DNA of 64,000 nt, taken from assembly GCA_943788645.1 (NCBI GenBank), contig CALSRC010000012.1, positions 192,267 to 256,266 on the forward strand, written 5' to 3'. A program made the translations under genes and the position numbers. A model generated the notes under the pieces. That model saw nothing but the letters and a program-made list of their open reading frames with translations, was not told the origin of the DNA and made no database searches. Positions 32,770 to 42,629 of this stretch are shown here, piece after piece. The stretch's first letter is position 1. Each line of letters begins with the position of its first letter. This DNA is from UA16 sp002292325. GTDB taxonomy: Bacteria; Bacteroidota; Bacteroidia; Flavobacteriales_D; Sanyastnellaceae.

Positions 32770-34455
32770 ATGATCCCTTCTCCACTCCAACGTTTCAAAT
32801 TGCTTGTTGCCAAGCTCCTGGACGAGCGTAATCTGGCAACCTCAAAGGCAACCAAGGTCACCACTTTCATCATCGTCGGCTTGATTCTGATATCGGCTTT
32901 TCAGGTTGTGCTTGACTCCATTCCAGGTGCGTTGCGATTCTCGAGGCTTTTTCAGGTTGCCAACCTCACGTGCACGACGGTATTTACATTAGAACTCATC
33001 CTTCGAGTTTGGACGGCGGACTTGCTCGATGATCGGTTTGTTGGTTTCAAAGGGCGAATCGCTTATTTGTTGACACCGTATGCCGTGATTGATGTCGTCG
33101 CTGTGATCCCGGCTCTTGTTGGAATTTTCTTGCCAGGCACTTCCTGGTCCTCGCTCAAAGTGTTGCGCATCCTTCGATTGCTCAAGCTCGCGCGATTTCT
33201 CAAGTCCTTCAATTTCATCATTGAAGCCACACGCAAAAAGAAATCAGAACTGTCGATCTCGATGCAAATTCTGCTCTTGCTCACCTTTATTTTATCTGTG
33301 CTCCTGTTCCAGGTCGAAAATGCGGCCCAACCCGATGAGTTTTCTTCCATTGGTCAAGCCATGCTGTGGTCCATGTCGCAATACATTGGAGACATAGGAG
33401 GGTATGCAGATTTCCAGCCTGTTACGACATTGGGCAAACTTTTGGCCTCGGGGGTAGGTATTCTTTCGATCGCTCTTTTTGCCGTTCCCTCGGGCATCAT
33501 CGCCTCGGGATTTGTAGAGGAAATGGATGAAGAAAAGAAACGCAATGAGGTCTCTCGGCATGTCGAATTGATTGAAGCCAGTTTTTCAGAAAAACCTGTG
33601 GCGGCCATGGGAAGGCTTCCTTTGCAAGCCCGAAAGAGGACCTTGCCCTTTCTTCAGTCCAAATTGGAATTGACGCCAGAGGAAATCATGCAAGCCATTC
33701 GGAGTTCCAGGCAATTGAGATTGAAATGGGAAAAGTCATCCCCTGAACTCAAGGTTTCTGACTTGACGGTGATCGAATATTTCAACTTGAATCGGCCTTA
33801 CGGCTTTGAATATATTCCGGCAAAGACGAATATCCACGTCATCAATCCTCAAGGACGAGGTGAGCGAGGGATCTCCCACTTTGGTTACTCACTGGGAAAA
33901 GCTGGAGGCCACCATGTGGTGAGCAACGAAGTTTTTGCAGGCTCCGAAATACTGCCTCAGATCAAATACAATCTGACGAAAAATCCTGATTTCGCGAAAG
34001 ATACTGTTCCAGACATTCCTGGAGTTCCGGAATTCTTACAGGACATCCAAACTGGCATTGAGAAAGAAACAGACTGGATTGTAGTACTGCGGTCTTCGGC
34101 TTCTCATCGCAAAGCTCAATTCCATGTTACATTTGGCGGGGAGAAGGGAGATTCCAGCGTTTCGGCTGTCGCAAACCCAACAGTTTCTTCTGAAGCTTTG
34201 GCGAATCTAGAAAGCTTCATCCAACGATTCAAAGAGGCCATGCGTCCGCTGGGTCATGCAGTCGGAACCCATGAAGATTTTGTGTCCACAAGTCCAAACC
34301 TGCTGCACAATTACGTGCATCGGCATACGGGTGCCAACGTCATCTCGATTTTCATTTCGGTGGAGCTTCTTTCAGCGACTTCAAAAGATTACTATGCTGC
34401 GCTAGCGGCTTTGACTCCATGTTTGAAAGCACTGGAGTCAAACGTTCAAAGTTGA
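32770..34455 (+). CDS. Six-helix voltage-gated cation channel with atypical filter and unknown C-terminal domain
   Basis: 561 residues from ATG 32770. Residues about 28-245 form a 6-TM ion-transporter unit: S4-like LKVLRILRLLKLARFLK with regularly spaced Arg/Lys and a pore helix plus S6. The filter, at about 201-216, reads MSQYIGDIGGYADFQPVT; the usual potassium TVGYGD is replaced and one residue is inserted, although the Y-x-D and P-V-T frame remain. Residues 265-561 form a soluble domain I do not recognise, with conserved-looking HxH and GGxxxHH (GKAGGHHVVS) elements. Selectivity cannot be predicted. Confidence 0.8.
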   Translation: MIPSPLQRFKLLVAKLLDERNLATSKATKVTTFIIVGLILISAFQVVLDSIPGALRFSRLFQVANLTCTTVFTLELILRVWTADLLDDRFVGFKGRIAYLLTPYAVIDVVAVIPALVGIFLPGTSWSSLKVLRILRLLKLARFLKSFNFIIEATRKKKSELSISMQILLLLTFILSVLLFQVENAAQPDEFSSIGQAMLWSMSQYIGDIGGYADFQPVTTLGKLLASGVGILSIALFAVPSGIIASGFVEEMDEEKKRNEVSRHVELIEASFSEKPVAAMGRLPLQARKRTLPFLQSKLELTPEEIMQAIRSSRQLRLKWEKSSPELKVSDLTVIEYFNLNRPYGFEYIPAKTNIHVINPQGRGERGISHFGYSLGKAGGHHVVSNEVFAGSEILPQIKYNLTKNPDFAKDTVPDIPGVPEFLQDIQTGIEKETDWIVVLRSSASHRKAQFHVTFGGEKGDSSVSAVANPTVSSEALANLESFIQRFKEAMRPLGHAVGTHEDFVSTSPNLLHNYVHRHTGANVISIFISVELLSATSKDYYAALAALTPCLKALESNVQS

Positions 34456-34480
34456 AGGCATCAGCGGAGTTCTCCCGTGT

Positions 34481-34963
34481 CTAATGAAAGAGGGAATAAG
34501 CATTGAGCGAGGTGGCTATCATCAGCCATGCCCAATAAGGAGCCAAACTCCAAACCGCACTCTTTCCTCCCAATTCCTTCCAGCCGCAGAGAAAGAGCCA
34601 AAGCGTGAGCGCTAAGAGGAGTGTAATCTCGACCAACGCCCATTGAAGGAGATGCCAACGAAAAAACAACGGGTTCCATCCAACGTTCAGGATCCAGGAT
34701 AAGATCAGCCAACTGAGCCAGCGTGAGCGCGATCCCTTCGTTTTGGCCCTGGTCAGAATGACATAGCCAAACACACTAAAACCGACCATCACTACGGTCC
34801 ACGCCGCGCCAAAAACCCAGCCAGGAGGCGTCCAGGGGGCTTTGGGAAGTGCAGCGTACCATTCGGATTGAACCCCCGGTCCGGTAAACCAGCCTCCGAT
34901 AGCTAGTCCGCCGAAGTTGATCAACAAGATGCTGGCAAAGAGCAGTGTTTTTTTTAAGTTCAT
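34481..34963 (-). CDS. TspO/MBR family membrane protein
   Basis: 160 residues from ATG 34963 (MNLKKTLLFASILLI); an upstream in-frame ATG at 34981 overlaps the preceding gene. Five membrane helices. WYAALPKAPWTPPGWVFGAAW and WLSWLILSWILNVGWNPLFF are signature segments of the tryptophan-rich sensory protein/benzodiazepine receptor family, which binds porphyrins. It follows the GH92 gene by 4 bases. Confidence 0.9.
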   Translation of the reverse strand: MNLKKTLLFASILLINFGGLAIGGWFTGPGVQSEWYAALPKAPWTPPGWVFGAAWTVVMVGFSVFGYVILTRAKTKGSRSRWLSWLILSWILNVGWNPLFFRWHLLQWALVEITLLLALTLWLFLCGWKELGGKSAVWSLAPYWAWLMIATSLNAYSLFH

Positions 34964-34967
34964 GGGT

Positions 34968-37307
34968 TCATTCAAATTCAAATATCAACGTTCCTCCCTG
35001 CACCAATTCAGCTGCGGCGATTTGCCATCCATTGAGGACTTGGTCGTTCCAACGGACTAATTTCACACGAGATTTTCCGACTTCATTCCCCCGGGTTTTA
35101 ATGATCAATGTTTGCCCTTGTCCGACTGCAATTCGCGCTGACCGGACGGTCGGGCTGCCTAGGTCATACATGCCCGAACCTGGAGCGACAGGATAGAAGC
35201 CCAGACTAGAAAACAAGTACCACGCTGACATTTGACCCGCGTCGTCGTTGCCGCATAGCCCATCGGTATCCGGTCCATACATGGTCTCACAAATCATTCG
35301 CACGCGTTCTTGGGTTTTTTCTGGTGCACCGGCGAAGTTGTACAAATAAGCAATGTGATGGCCGGGCTCATTGCCATGGACGTAGTTGCCAATGATGCCA
35401 TCACGCGAGATGTCCTCGGTATGGGCGAAGTAGGCATCGTCCAACTTCATGGTGAACAGGGAATCCAGATGGGCTATAAATGAGTCGGGGCCTCCGTGCC
35501 AAGCGATGAGCGAATCTTGCGCATGCGGCACGTACAGACCATAATTCCAAGCATTGCCTTCAATGAACCCTTGCCCGTGTGTTTCCATCGGATCGAATTC
35601 TTCTCGGAATTGACCTGAGGACAACCGCGGGCGCATGAAACCTGACGATGCATCCCAGACTTCTCGATACGCTGCTGACCGCCGATCAAATTCCGCCGCA
35701 ATTACCAGGTCTCCGGTGCTTTTTGCCAATTGACCAATGCACCAATCGTCATACGCGTACTCCAATGTCTTCGAAACGGCGGAATGGCTCGAGTCATCCG
35801 GCACATAGCCGTACTTCATGTACAAGTCCAGCCCGTCGAAGTAAGGAACACGAGCGGTCCTCACGGCCGTTTCCAGTCCTTGATTTCGATCCCATCCGGG
35901 TATGTCATGGGCCACACCGTCAGCGAGAACAGAAACGGCATGGTAGCCGATCATGCACCAGTTTTCATTGGCATAATGACTCCAGATGGGGAGCATTCCG
36001 TGCACGCTTTCATCCGCATGGGCCAGCATGCTGTTGATGAGGTCTGCCGCCCGATTCGGTTGGGTTAGGTTGATCCAAGGGTGCAAGGCGCGGTAGGTAT
36101 CCCACAGCGAAAAAATGGTGTAGTTCGTGAAGTTTTCTGAGGTGTGAATGTTCTGATCCAGCCCGCGGTAGCGTCCATCTACATCTTCATAAATGATCGG
36201 ACTGAGCATGCTGTGATAGAGTGCTGTGTAAAACGTGGTACGATCAGCTTCGCGCAATGGATCAATTTCAACCCTTGACAGCGCTTCATTCCATCGTGCC
36301 CTTGCAGCTTGACGGTAGCTGTCAAACCCTGAGTTCGGCGCTTCACTTTGAAGGTTTTTTAGAGCACCGTCCATGGAAACACCTGAAAGGGCGACGCGAA
36401 TGCCCAACTGATCGCCTGCTTCAACGGTGCCAAAATCAAACCAAGCCCGCAGATCCCGTCCGGCCATTTCCGGGAATCCCTGATGCTCTTGGAAGCGGCG
36501 ATAGAAGCCGTTGTAGTCGAGTTTTTGCCCTTGGACGTAGCCATAGTCCTTCAAAGGGCGGTCAAATCGCATGGCGAAATGAACAAGTCGTGTTCGGCCC
36601 CATCCGGTGGTTTGTCGGTATCCTACGACCGTGCTGTCATTTTCGACACGCAAAAAGGTCCAAACGTTTTTGTCGGGGTGGTGGTATATGTTGTACGCCA
36701 AGTCCAACGCGATATGTGCATGTCCTCCTGACTCAAAACGATACCGGTGAATGCCTACCCGTTCCGTTGCACTCAAGTCCGCTTGGATATCATATCGGTC
36801 CAAATACACTGCGTAATGGCCGGGTTTTGCTGCTTCTCTTGCATGATCGAATCCGCTTCCAAACAAAGGTCCTCCATCGGAATCGGATGTCAGATCGGGT
36901 CTTTCTGTGGTCGGCATGATGAGAATATCACCTAAATCGCTGTGACCTGTTCCGCTGAACGAAGTATGAGCGAACCCGAGGATGGTCGTGTCCTCGTACT
37001 GATATCCGGCGCAATATTCATATGTTGCTGGATTGTAAGTGTCATCGGCCCGCAAGTAGGGTTCATAATGTGTTTGCGGAGAGAGCTGCACCATGCCGTG
37101 CGGCGCCGTCGCACCGGGATACGTATGGCCCATCCGGGTGGTACCTACCATCGGATTGACCCACGCTGAAGCATCTGCAACGTTTGTTATGGTCTGCTCT
37201 TCCATGCGCTCTGCGCAACTGGAGCATATAAGCGTGAGGGAGAGAAAAAGTGCGAGCGGATGATTGAGAGCGCAAGGGAACGGAGTGTCTGATAAATTTC
37301 CAAGCAT
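34968..37307 (-). CDS. GH92 family alpha-1,2-mannosidase lipoprotein
   Basis: 779 residues. Lipid anchor predicted at FLSLTLICSSC. The family signatures are clear: NPMVGTTRMGHTYPGATAPH and GMVQLSPQ at the N-terminus, GYQYEDTTILGFAHTSFSG, the active-site region GNEPGHHIAYLYNFAG, and GNDDAGQMSAWYLFSSLGFY near the C-terminus. GH92 enzymes are calcium-dependent exo-mannosidases acting on high-mannose N-glycans or related mannans. Full length. Neighbouring tspO gene is on the same strand, the next gene upstream diverges. Confidence 0.92.
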   Translation of the reverse strand: MLGNLSDTPFPCALNHPLALFLSLTLICSSCAERMEEQTITNVADASAWVNPMVGTTRMGHTYPGATAPHGMVQLSPQTHYEPYLRADDTYNPATYEYCAGYQYEDTTILGFAHTSFSGTGHSDLGDILIMPTTERPDLTSDSDGGPLFGSGFDHAREAAKPGHYAVYLDRYDIQADLSATERVGIHRYRFESGGHAHIALDLAYNIYHHPDKNVWTFLRVENDSTVVGYRQTTGWGRTRLVHFAMRFDRPLKDYGYVQGQKLDYNGFYRRFQEHQGFPEMAGRDLRAWFDFGTVEAGDQLGIRVALSGVSMDGALKNLQSEAPNSGFDSYRQAARARWNEALSRVEIDPLREADRTTFYTALYHSMLSPIIYEDVDGRYRGLDQNIHTSENFTNYTIFSLWDTYRALHPWINLTQPNRAADLINSMLAHADESVHGMLPIWSHYANENWCMIGYHAVSVLADGVAHDIPGWDRNQGLETAVRTARVPYFDGLDLYMKYGYVPDDSSHSAVSKTLEYAYDDWCIGQLAKSTGDLVIAAEFDRRSAAYREVWDASSGFMRPRLSSGQFREEFDPMETHGQGFIEGNAWNYGLYVPHAQDSLIAWHGGPDSFIAHLDSLFTMKLDDAYFAHTEDISRDGIIGNYVHGNEPGHHIAYLYNFAGAPEKTQERVRMICETMYGPDTDGLCGNDDAGQMSAWYLFSSLGFYPVAPGSGMYDLGSPTVRSARIAVGQGQTLIIKTRGNEVGKSRVKLVRWNDQVLNGWQIAAAELVQGGTLIFEFE

Positions 37308-37382
37308 GGTTCAAATCTAATCGAATTGCCTGCATTAGCTTGCGGACTTCCAACATCCTTGCCCAGTCTAAAAGAACGCGAC

Positions 37383-38633
37383 ATGAATGCACGGTTTTCC
37401 TTATTTGTTGCTGCTGCAACCGCATCATTACTTGGTTGTGCAGATTCCGAAATGAGCCCAACGTCCAATTTTCCTCGATCATCGGAGTATGCGCCGTTGG
37501 ACTCCATGCTCGATCACGCCGTTGCCAATCATCAAGTTCCTGGAGGCATTGCTCTGATTATGAAAGATGGAGAAGTGGCCCATTTTCGGGCCTTTGGTTA
37601 TGCCAATCCTTTAGAGTTAGAGGGCATGCCGGAAGATGCGATTTTTCGAATTTGTTCCCAAACAAAATCACTCACTTCTACAGCCGCTATGATATTGTGG
37701 GAGAGGGGTTTAATTGGGTTGGATGATCCTGTTTCTAACTACATTCCGGACATCGGATCCATGGGAGTCATCGAAGAAGTTTTCGAGGATTCGACTTGTT
37801 CGATCCGTCCCAGTCAATCCATCATGACCCTGCGGCATTTGATGACTCACCAATCCGGTATTTCTTATGGTGAAATCGGTGATCCGAGGTTCAAGCTTTT
37901 GTACGAGAAAGCAGGGGTTGTGGATTTGTTCACGACTGACTCTTTGACGGCCGAAGAGAATTGCATCCGAATTGCGTCCACGGCATTGATTCATGACCCG
38001 GGAGCACGTTGGAATTACAGTTTGGGATTGGATGTCATGGTGCGCGTTATAGAGGTCGTCTCTGGGCGGCCTTTTGATGAATTCCTAAAAACGGAGGTAC
38101 TTGAACCCATCGGAATGCAGGACACTTATTTTTATCTCCCAGATTCACTTCGCAATCGGTTGGTGCCAGTTTGGGAACCTGACTCCTCAGCAACTTGGGT
38201 CTTGCATACCCATCCACAATACCAAACAGATTATCCTGTAGATGGCGCTCAAACGTATTTTAGCGGCGGCGCGGGACTCTGCAGCACACCGCTGGATTAT
38301 GCCAAGTTCTTGCAGATGTATTTGAATGGGGGCATGCACGATGGTCAACGCATTTTACGGGAGTCTACGATCGACACGATTATGGCCAATCATGAGGTCC
38401 ATGCTCGAGAATCGACGTGGCATCAAGGTTTGGCTTTCGGTGTGCAAAAGGAGGAGGTTGATGGTTCGCTGGAGCCGGGGGCATTTTTCTGGGGAGGCTA
38501 CTTCAACACCACTTACACCGCTGATCCGGATTCAAAAACCATCGGCATTCTGATGAAGCAAACCTATGGGGCGAATGAACCGACCACCCAGCAGTTCAAT
38601 GACTTTGTTTTTAGCCGGTCAAATGGCGAATGA
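37383..38633 (+). CDS. Beta-lactamase-family serine hydrolase, lipoprotein
   Basis: 416 residues from ATG 37383 with lipobox ATASLLGC. SxxK motif in RICSQTKSLTSTAAM, Tyr motif in WNYSLGLDV (YSL in place of YxN), and GGYFNTTYTADPD as the third element. Resembles class C beta-lactamase-like esterases/peptidases (serine hydrolase, AmpC/EstB group) rather than a true resistance enzyme. The gene starts divergently from the GH92 gene. Confidence 0.85.
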   Translation: MNARFSLFVAAATASLLGCADSEMSPTSNFPRSSEYAPLDSMLDHAVANHQVPGGIALIMKDGEVAHFRAFGYANPLELEGMPEDAIFRICSQTKSLTSTAAMILWERGLIGLDDPVSNYIPDIGSMGVIEEVFEDSTCSIRPSQSIMTLRHLMTHQSGISYGEIGDPRFKLLYEKAGVVDLFTTDSLTAEENCIRIASTALIHDPGARWNYSLGLDVMVRVIEVVSGRPFDEFLKTEVLEPIGMQDTYFYLPDSLRNRLVPVWEPDSSATWVLHTHPQYQTDYPVDGAQTYFSGGAGLCSTPLDYAKFLQMYLNGGMHDGQRILRESTIDTIMANHEVHARESTWHQGLAFGVQKEEVDGSLEPGAFFWGGYFNTTYTADPDSKTIGILMKQTYGANEPTTQQFNDFVFSRSNGE

Positions 38634-38679
38634 TTAATTTGGAGAGAGCGACTTCATCACGGTATCTTCCGCTAGACCT

Positions 38680-40095
38680 ATGCTTGAGAAAATGATCAAT
38701 GATACATTGGAGCTGGATTTAAAATCGCTTGTGTCGCGTCTTTCAGAATTGGCGCCAAAACCGCTAACCTACAGGACGTTATGCGATTGGGTAGAGGGCA
38801 TAGAATGGAGAGCGAGTGATTGGAAGAAACACGTGCCTTCCGTCACGGATTCCAATGAATATGCGCGAAATATTTTGTGTTTGGAGCCTTTCGAGATCGT
38901 GCTGTTGCATTGGCCGCCTGGCGTGGAAAGTGCGGTCCACCATCATTCGGGCTTCTGGGGTACGGTCATTTGCCTTGATGGAATGCTCGAAAATGTCACC
39001 TATCGCATGCGGGATGGCAAACTTGAGATTCAGGATGTGCTGCGCGCGCACCCCGGTGGTGTTGTTCCAGAGCCCGATGGCACGATCCATAAAATCCGCA
39101 ACGGAAGTAAATCATCCGCCTTGGTCACGTTGCATTTTTACAGTCCAGCCCTGGCCGATTTGGATGGGTTGGTTCTTTATGACCTACCAACAGGTCGGAA
39201 GTTTACTTGCAACAAGGAGGCTCAGACCGCCTCTGTTCATTTGAGCGAAAACCATTACCACAGCATTGAGCCAAAAGCTTTTGAATACAAGGAATTGAAT
39301 GTGGCTTCTCATGTCCAATGCAATGTCGTTCCCAAGCCCAGTGCTCCTGCCATAGAGCAGATGGTGATGGACTATTTTGCGGAGCATGCCAACCGCTATG
39401 ATGAGTTGGATGATCAAATTCAAAAGCGCAAGCAATACACGGAAGGCATAGATGATCGAATCGCCGATGACCTCCGTGCTTTGCAAGAGGTTCATTCTGT
39501 AAGCCGTGTCATGCATTTGGCATGCGGAACAGGGCGCAGAGCAATTGAGGTGCAATCCAAGTCCGGATTGAACTATGAAATGGTTGGCCTTGACCTTTGC
39601 GATGACATGTCGGACCAAGCTAAAGCCCGCGGACTGAGTGTACGGGTAGGGTCACTTCGAGATCCTTCCACTTGGTTAGAGAAGGAAGCATTTGATGCGG
39701 TTACCTTGCTTTATGCATACGGTCACTTACCCAATGAGGAAATACGACAGGGGGTCATTCAGAGTGCTTTTGACATGCTCAAACCCGGTGGACGTTTTTA
39801 TTTCGACGCATTCGATGTAGCGGATCCCAATGAATGGGGCCCAGAAGCGATCAGTCAATTTGAAATGCAACGTTTGTACAATCAAGGCTATGAATCTGGG
39901 GATGTTTTCTACCGTAGAGCGAAAGGAGAACATTTGGCTTTTTTACATTATTGCACTGCGAATCAATTGGAGGAAATGATGGGTGCTTCGGGATTTTGCA
40001 ACATCCAATTGACAACCATTGGCTACGATCAATCATCGGGTGTTGAATCGAGTGAGGGAAAACTATTCGTCTCAGGAACCAAGCCCATGACTTAA
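38680..40095 (+). CDS. Cysteine dioxygenase-like cupin fused to a SAM-dependent methyltransferase
   Basis: 471 residues. Residues about 60-175 are a cysteine dioxygenase cupin: metal-ligand HHH at 87-89 (GVESAVHHHSGFWGT), His137 (GTIHKIRNG) and Tyr154 in LHFYSPALAD, in the order of bacterial CDO. After a linker, residues about 270-470 are a class I methyltransferase: motif I VMHLACGTGRRAIEV at 277-291, then VGLDLCDDM, DAVTLLYAYGHL and LKPGGRFYFDAFD. A CDO fused to a methyltransferase is an unusual combination. Possible role: oxidation and methylation of a thiol compound; not shown. Confidence 0.85.
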   Translation: MLEKMINDTLELDLKSLVSRLSELAPKPLTYRTLCDWVEGIEWRASDWKKHVPSVTDSNEYARNILCLEPFEIVLLHWPPGVESAVHHHSGFWGTVICLDGMLENVTYRMRDGKLEIQDVLRAHPGGVVPEPDGTIHKIRNGSKSSALVTLHFYSPALADLDGLVLYDLPTGRKFTCNKEAQTASVHLSENHYHSIEPKAFEYKELNVASHVQCNVVPKPSAPAIEQMVMDYFAEHANRYDELDDQIQKRKQYTEGIDDRIADDLRALQEVHSVSRVMHLACGTGRRAIEVQSKSGLNYEMVGLDLCDDMSDQAKARGLSVRVGSLRDPSTWLEKEAFDAVTLLYAYGHLPNEEIRQGVIQSAFDMLKPGGRFYFDAFDVADPNEWGPEAISQFEMQRLYNQGYESGDVFYRRAKGEHLAFLHYCTANQLEEMMGASGFCNIQLTTIGYDQSSGVESSEGKLFVSGTKPMT

Positions 40096-40098
40096 TTT

Positions 40099-41157
40099 AT
40101 GCGAATGAACACGTCCATCATCAAGGGTTGGCTTATGCTGATGATCATTTTTGCAACGGGGTGCAGCGATTTGGAATCACCTACTGGATCAGGTGATTCC
40201 AATATGGAGCGCAGGGATTGGGCCATTGCGATTCATGGCGGTGCTGGTTATTTCGGTGAGAAGGATTTGACGGACGAACAAGAAAGAGCTTACACGGAGT
40301 CACTTTCTGCGGCACTCAGTATTGGAGAGGAAATGCTCGCGGCTGGCTCGGGGGCGGTGGACGTGGTAGAATCGGTCATCCGCATGCTCGAAGATGATTC
40401 ACTTTTCAATGCTGGCAGGGGTGCAGTCTTCACAGCAGAAGGCGTCCAGGAATTGGATGCTTCGATAGCTGATGGAGCATCTCGAAACTGCGGTGCGATC
40501 ACAGGAATTCGCGGCTTCAGGCATCCGATATCTGTGGCGCGATCAGTTATGGATTCGAGTGATCATGTATTTTTTAGCGGTCATGGTGCGGGTGAATTTG
40601 CCTTATCCATGGGGCACGAAGAAGCTGGAGATGATTGGTTTTGGACGCAAAAAGCATTTCGACGATACGAGCGTGCCAAGGCCAAATCTGAGCAAAAAAA
40701 TGAAGGGCTTGATAAGAAGAAAGGGACCGTGGGATGCACGGTGCTAGATCAAGCAGGTCACCTTGCCGCGGGCACTTCGACTGGAGGGATGACCTACAAG
40801 CAACACGGTCGCATTGGAGACAGTCCCATCATCGGGGCTGGGACATGGGCGGACGACCGATCGTGCGCGATTTCAGCAACAGGTTGGGGTGAGTACTTTA
40901 TCCGGACGGGAGTTGCTCAAGACGTGCATGGAAGGATGCTGCACGGCAAGGAAACGTTAGCTCAAGCATGCAGAGGTGCAATCTTTGGTGAGATGGGTGA
41001 GTTGGGGGGAGACGGCGGAGTCGTCGGGGTCGATGCCAAAGGCAACATCGCTCTCGTGTGCAATAGTTCAGGGATGTTCAGGGCATGGGCTATTCCCACA
41101 GAACGCGGTGTTGCGATGTTTGGTGCCACGCTTGAAGGCACCGTCGAAGTGCACTGA
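40099..41157 (+). CDS. Isoaspartyl peptidase/L-asparaginase (Ntn-hydrolase), exported
   Basis: 352 residues, starting 3 bases after the preceding stop. Lipobox MIIFATGCS, so exported and lipid-anchored. AIAIHGGAGYF at the mature N-terminus and the autocleavage site KKKGTVGCTVLD with nucleophilic Thr mark the type 2 asparaginase family, with STGGMTYKQHGRIGDSPIIG following. The pro-enzyme is cleaved at that Thr. Substrates are isoaspartyl dipeptides or asparagine. Confidence 0.9.
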   Translation: MRMNTSIIKGWLMLMIIFATGCSDLESPTGSGDSNMERRDWAIAIHGGAGYFGEKDLTDEQERAYTESLSAALSIGEEMLAAGSGAVDVVESVIRMLEDDSLFNAGRGAVFTAEGVQELDASIADGASRNCGAITGIRGFRHPISVARSVMDSSDHVFFSGHGAGEFALSMGHEEAGDDWFWTQKAFRRYERAKAKSEQKNEGLDKKKGTVGCTVLDQAGHLAAGTSTGGMTYKQHGRIGDSPIIGAGTWADDRSCAISATGWGEYFIRTGVAQDVHGRMLHGKETLAQACRGAIFGEMGELGGDGGVVGVDAKGNIALVCNSSGMFRAWAIPTERGVAMFGATLEGTVEVH

Positions 41158-41168
41158 GCCAGGTGAAT

Positions 41169-42014
41169 CTATTCCGGCGTTTTGCTCGTCAAACTGCGGT
41201 GAAGAATTAAAACCAATACCGCTAAAATACCGCTCGTCAACTCGTACGACAGCGCATGCCATGCTTCAAGAGCCAAGGCCCTGCGAAGCAAAATGGTACC
41301 CACGATGAACCCGCAGTTTCGAAGTACCAAGCCAAAATCATTCAGGTAGCGGAAGGATATCACGAGGAGCAATACGTCAATCAGGATGAGTGCTGTGAAG
41401 AAATCATTGTAGAAAAAGTCGTTGGGGTCATGGATTTCGCTGATTGGCTGCATAAGCACTTCTTGGCCCCAAGTGAGCACGGACCATGCACTCAACACGA
41501 CTAAATAGACAAAAAGAAAACCGGCCAGTATTTTCTTGATATCAATGAACCTATTGAGGTCCACCTCTTCAATTCTAGCAGCTCTTCGCGGAAGAATCCG
41601 GTAGAAAAGAGCGAGTATTCCGCCCAGTGCGACAGCACCAAGCAAATGCGGAAAGAAATCCGCCTCCCAAGGCCACTTGGAGGTAAAGTCTACATCTTTG
41701 AAAACCGACCGGATCTCAATCAATGCGACGATTTCCATTTGCTTTCCCATGGATCGGGCAAAACTGGTGGGCAGGTAGTAGATAAGGAGGTAGACTTCCG
41801 CGACAAGGATGGCTGAAAATGGGGTGTACAAAGTTTGCAGCGGGTGTCCAAAGTATGCTGAGGTCCAGTTCAACTCCAGAACTTGATTCAGACCAAATAA
41901 GACAAGGTGAATTAAGAACATGCCCAAGGCAAATGCCACAAGACCCCTCTCGATGCGCTCTTTTGTAGCCTCTGAGAGAATAATTTCAGATTTGGACCGT
42001 AGAAATTGAAGCAT
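41169..42014 (-). CDS. Multi-helix membrane protein of unknown function
   Basis: 281 residues with about seven membrane helices. Segments such as VAFALGMFLIHLVLFGLNQV, then YFGHPLQTLYTPFSAILVAE and ending with HALSYELTSGILAVLVLILH. Many Bacteroidota have homologues; I do not know a function. It lies between an asparaginase gene (convergent) and a small ORF on the other strand. Confidence 0.65.
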   Translation of the reverse strand: MLQFLRSKSEIILSEATKERIERGLVAFALGMFLIHLVLFGLNQVLELNWTSAYFGHPLQTLYTPFSAILVAEVYLLIYYLPTSFARSMGKQMEIVALIEIRSVFKDVDFTSKWPWEADFFPHLLGAVALGGILALFYRILPRRAARIEEVDLNRFIDIKKILAGFLFVYLVVLSAWSVLTWGQEVLMQPISEIHDPNDFFYNDFFTALILIDVLLLVISFRYLNDFGLVLRNCGFIVGTILLRRALALEAWHALSYELTSGILAVLVLILHRSLTSKTPE

Positions 42015-42233
42015 GTAGGTAGCTGTTAACCAATAAACTAAACATTCTTTACGGCGTCTTGTTCAAAAGCATGAATCCGAGAACACAAAAAACAACTGCA
42101 TTGGCTGCATTTCAAGCAGGTTTGCTTCGCTCTTAACGCTCACAGAACACCAACACGTCTTGAATATTTTTTGGGAACAATCGGAACATTTTACAGGCAG
42201 AAGAAGTTAATTTTACTCCCCGAACGCTGTTCA

Positions 42234-42557
42234 ATGAGACAATCAATAGCCCACGTCCTGATCACCTTGACAATTGCCTGTTGGGCTTTTGTCCCAGCGA
42301 TGCAGCTAATAGACTTTGCGTTCGAAGATGAGGTCGTTTGGAATGTAATCGACGGAGCGGAAGAAGACCGGAATGAGGAGAACAAAGGCGAAGAGAAGGG
42401 AGAGGCGGATGATGAGGGGAAGAAGTGGTCTTCGGAATCCATGGACCGTGCTCAGGAGATGATGTTTGATGAGGCGTGGGCGCGTGCGGATGATCGAGGC
42501 AATTGGGATTCACCACAACTTAAGGGTCACCTCGAACCCCCGGAATGCTGCGTATGA
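42234..42557 (+). CDS. Small acidic hypothetical protein with N-terminal helix
   Basis: 107 residues from ATG 42234. A single hydrophobic segment (HVLITLTIACWAFVPAMQLI) is either a signal anchor or signal peptide. The rest is very rich in Glu, Asp, Lys and Arg, with no fold suggested. It precedes the SulP transporter by 72 bases on the same strand. Function unknown. Confidence 0.45.
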   Translation: MRQSIAHVLITLTIACWAFVPAMQLIDFAFEDEVVWNVIDGAEEDRNEENKGEEKGEADDEGKKWSSESMDRAQEMMFDEAWARADDRGNWDSPQLKGHLEPPECCV

Positions 42558-42629
42558 TTTAATGCTGCAACTGCTGCGGCAATCTTGAGTTTTCGGACTC
42601 GCTGAGCGTTTCATTCAAATTTTTTTCTG

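Noticed and set aside
36221..36919. Plus-strand frame of 232 codons inside the GH92 gene
   Set aside because: Antisense shadow of a clear enzyme gene with conserved motifs on the other strand.
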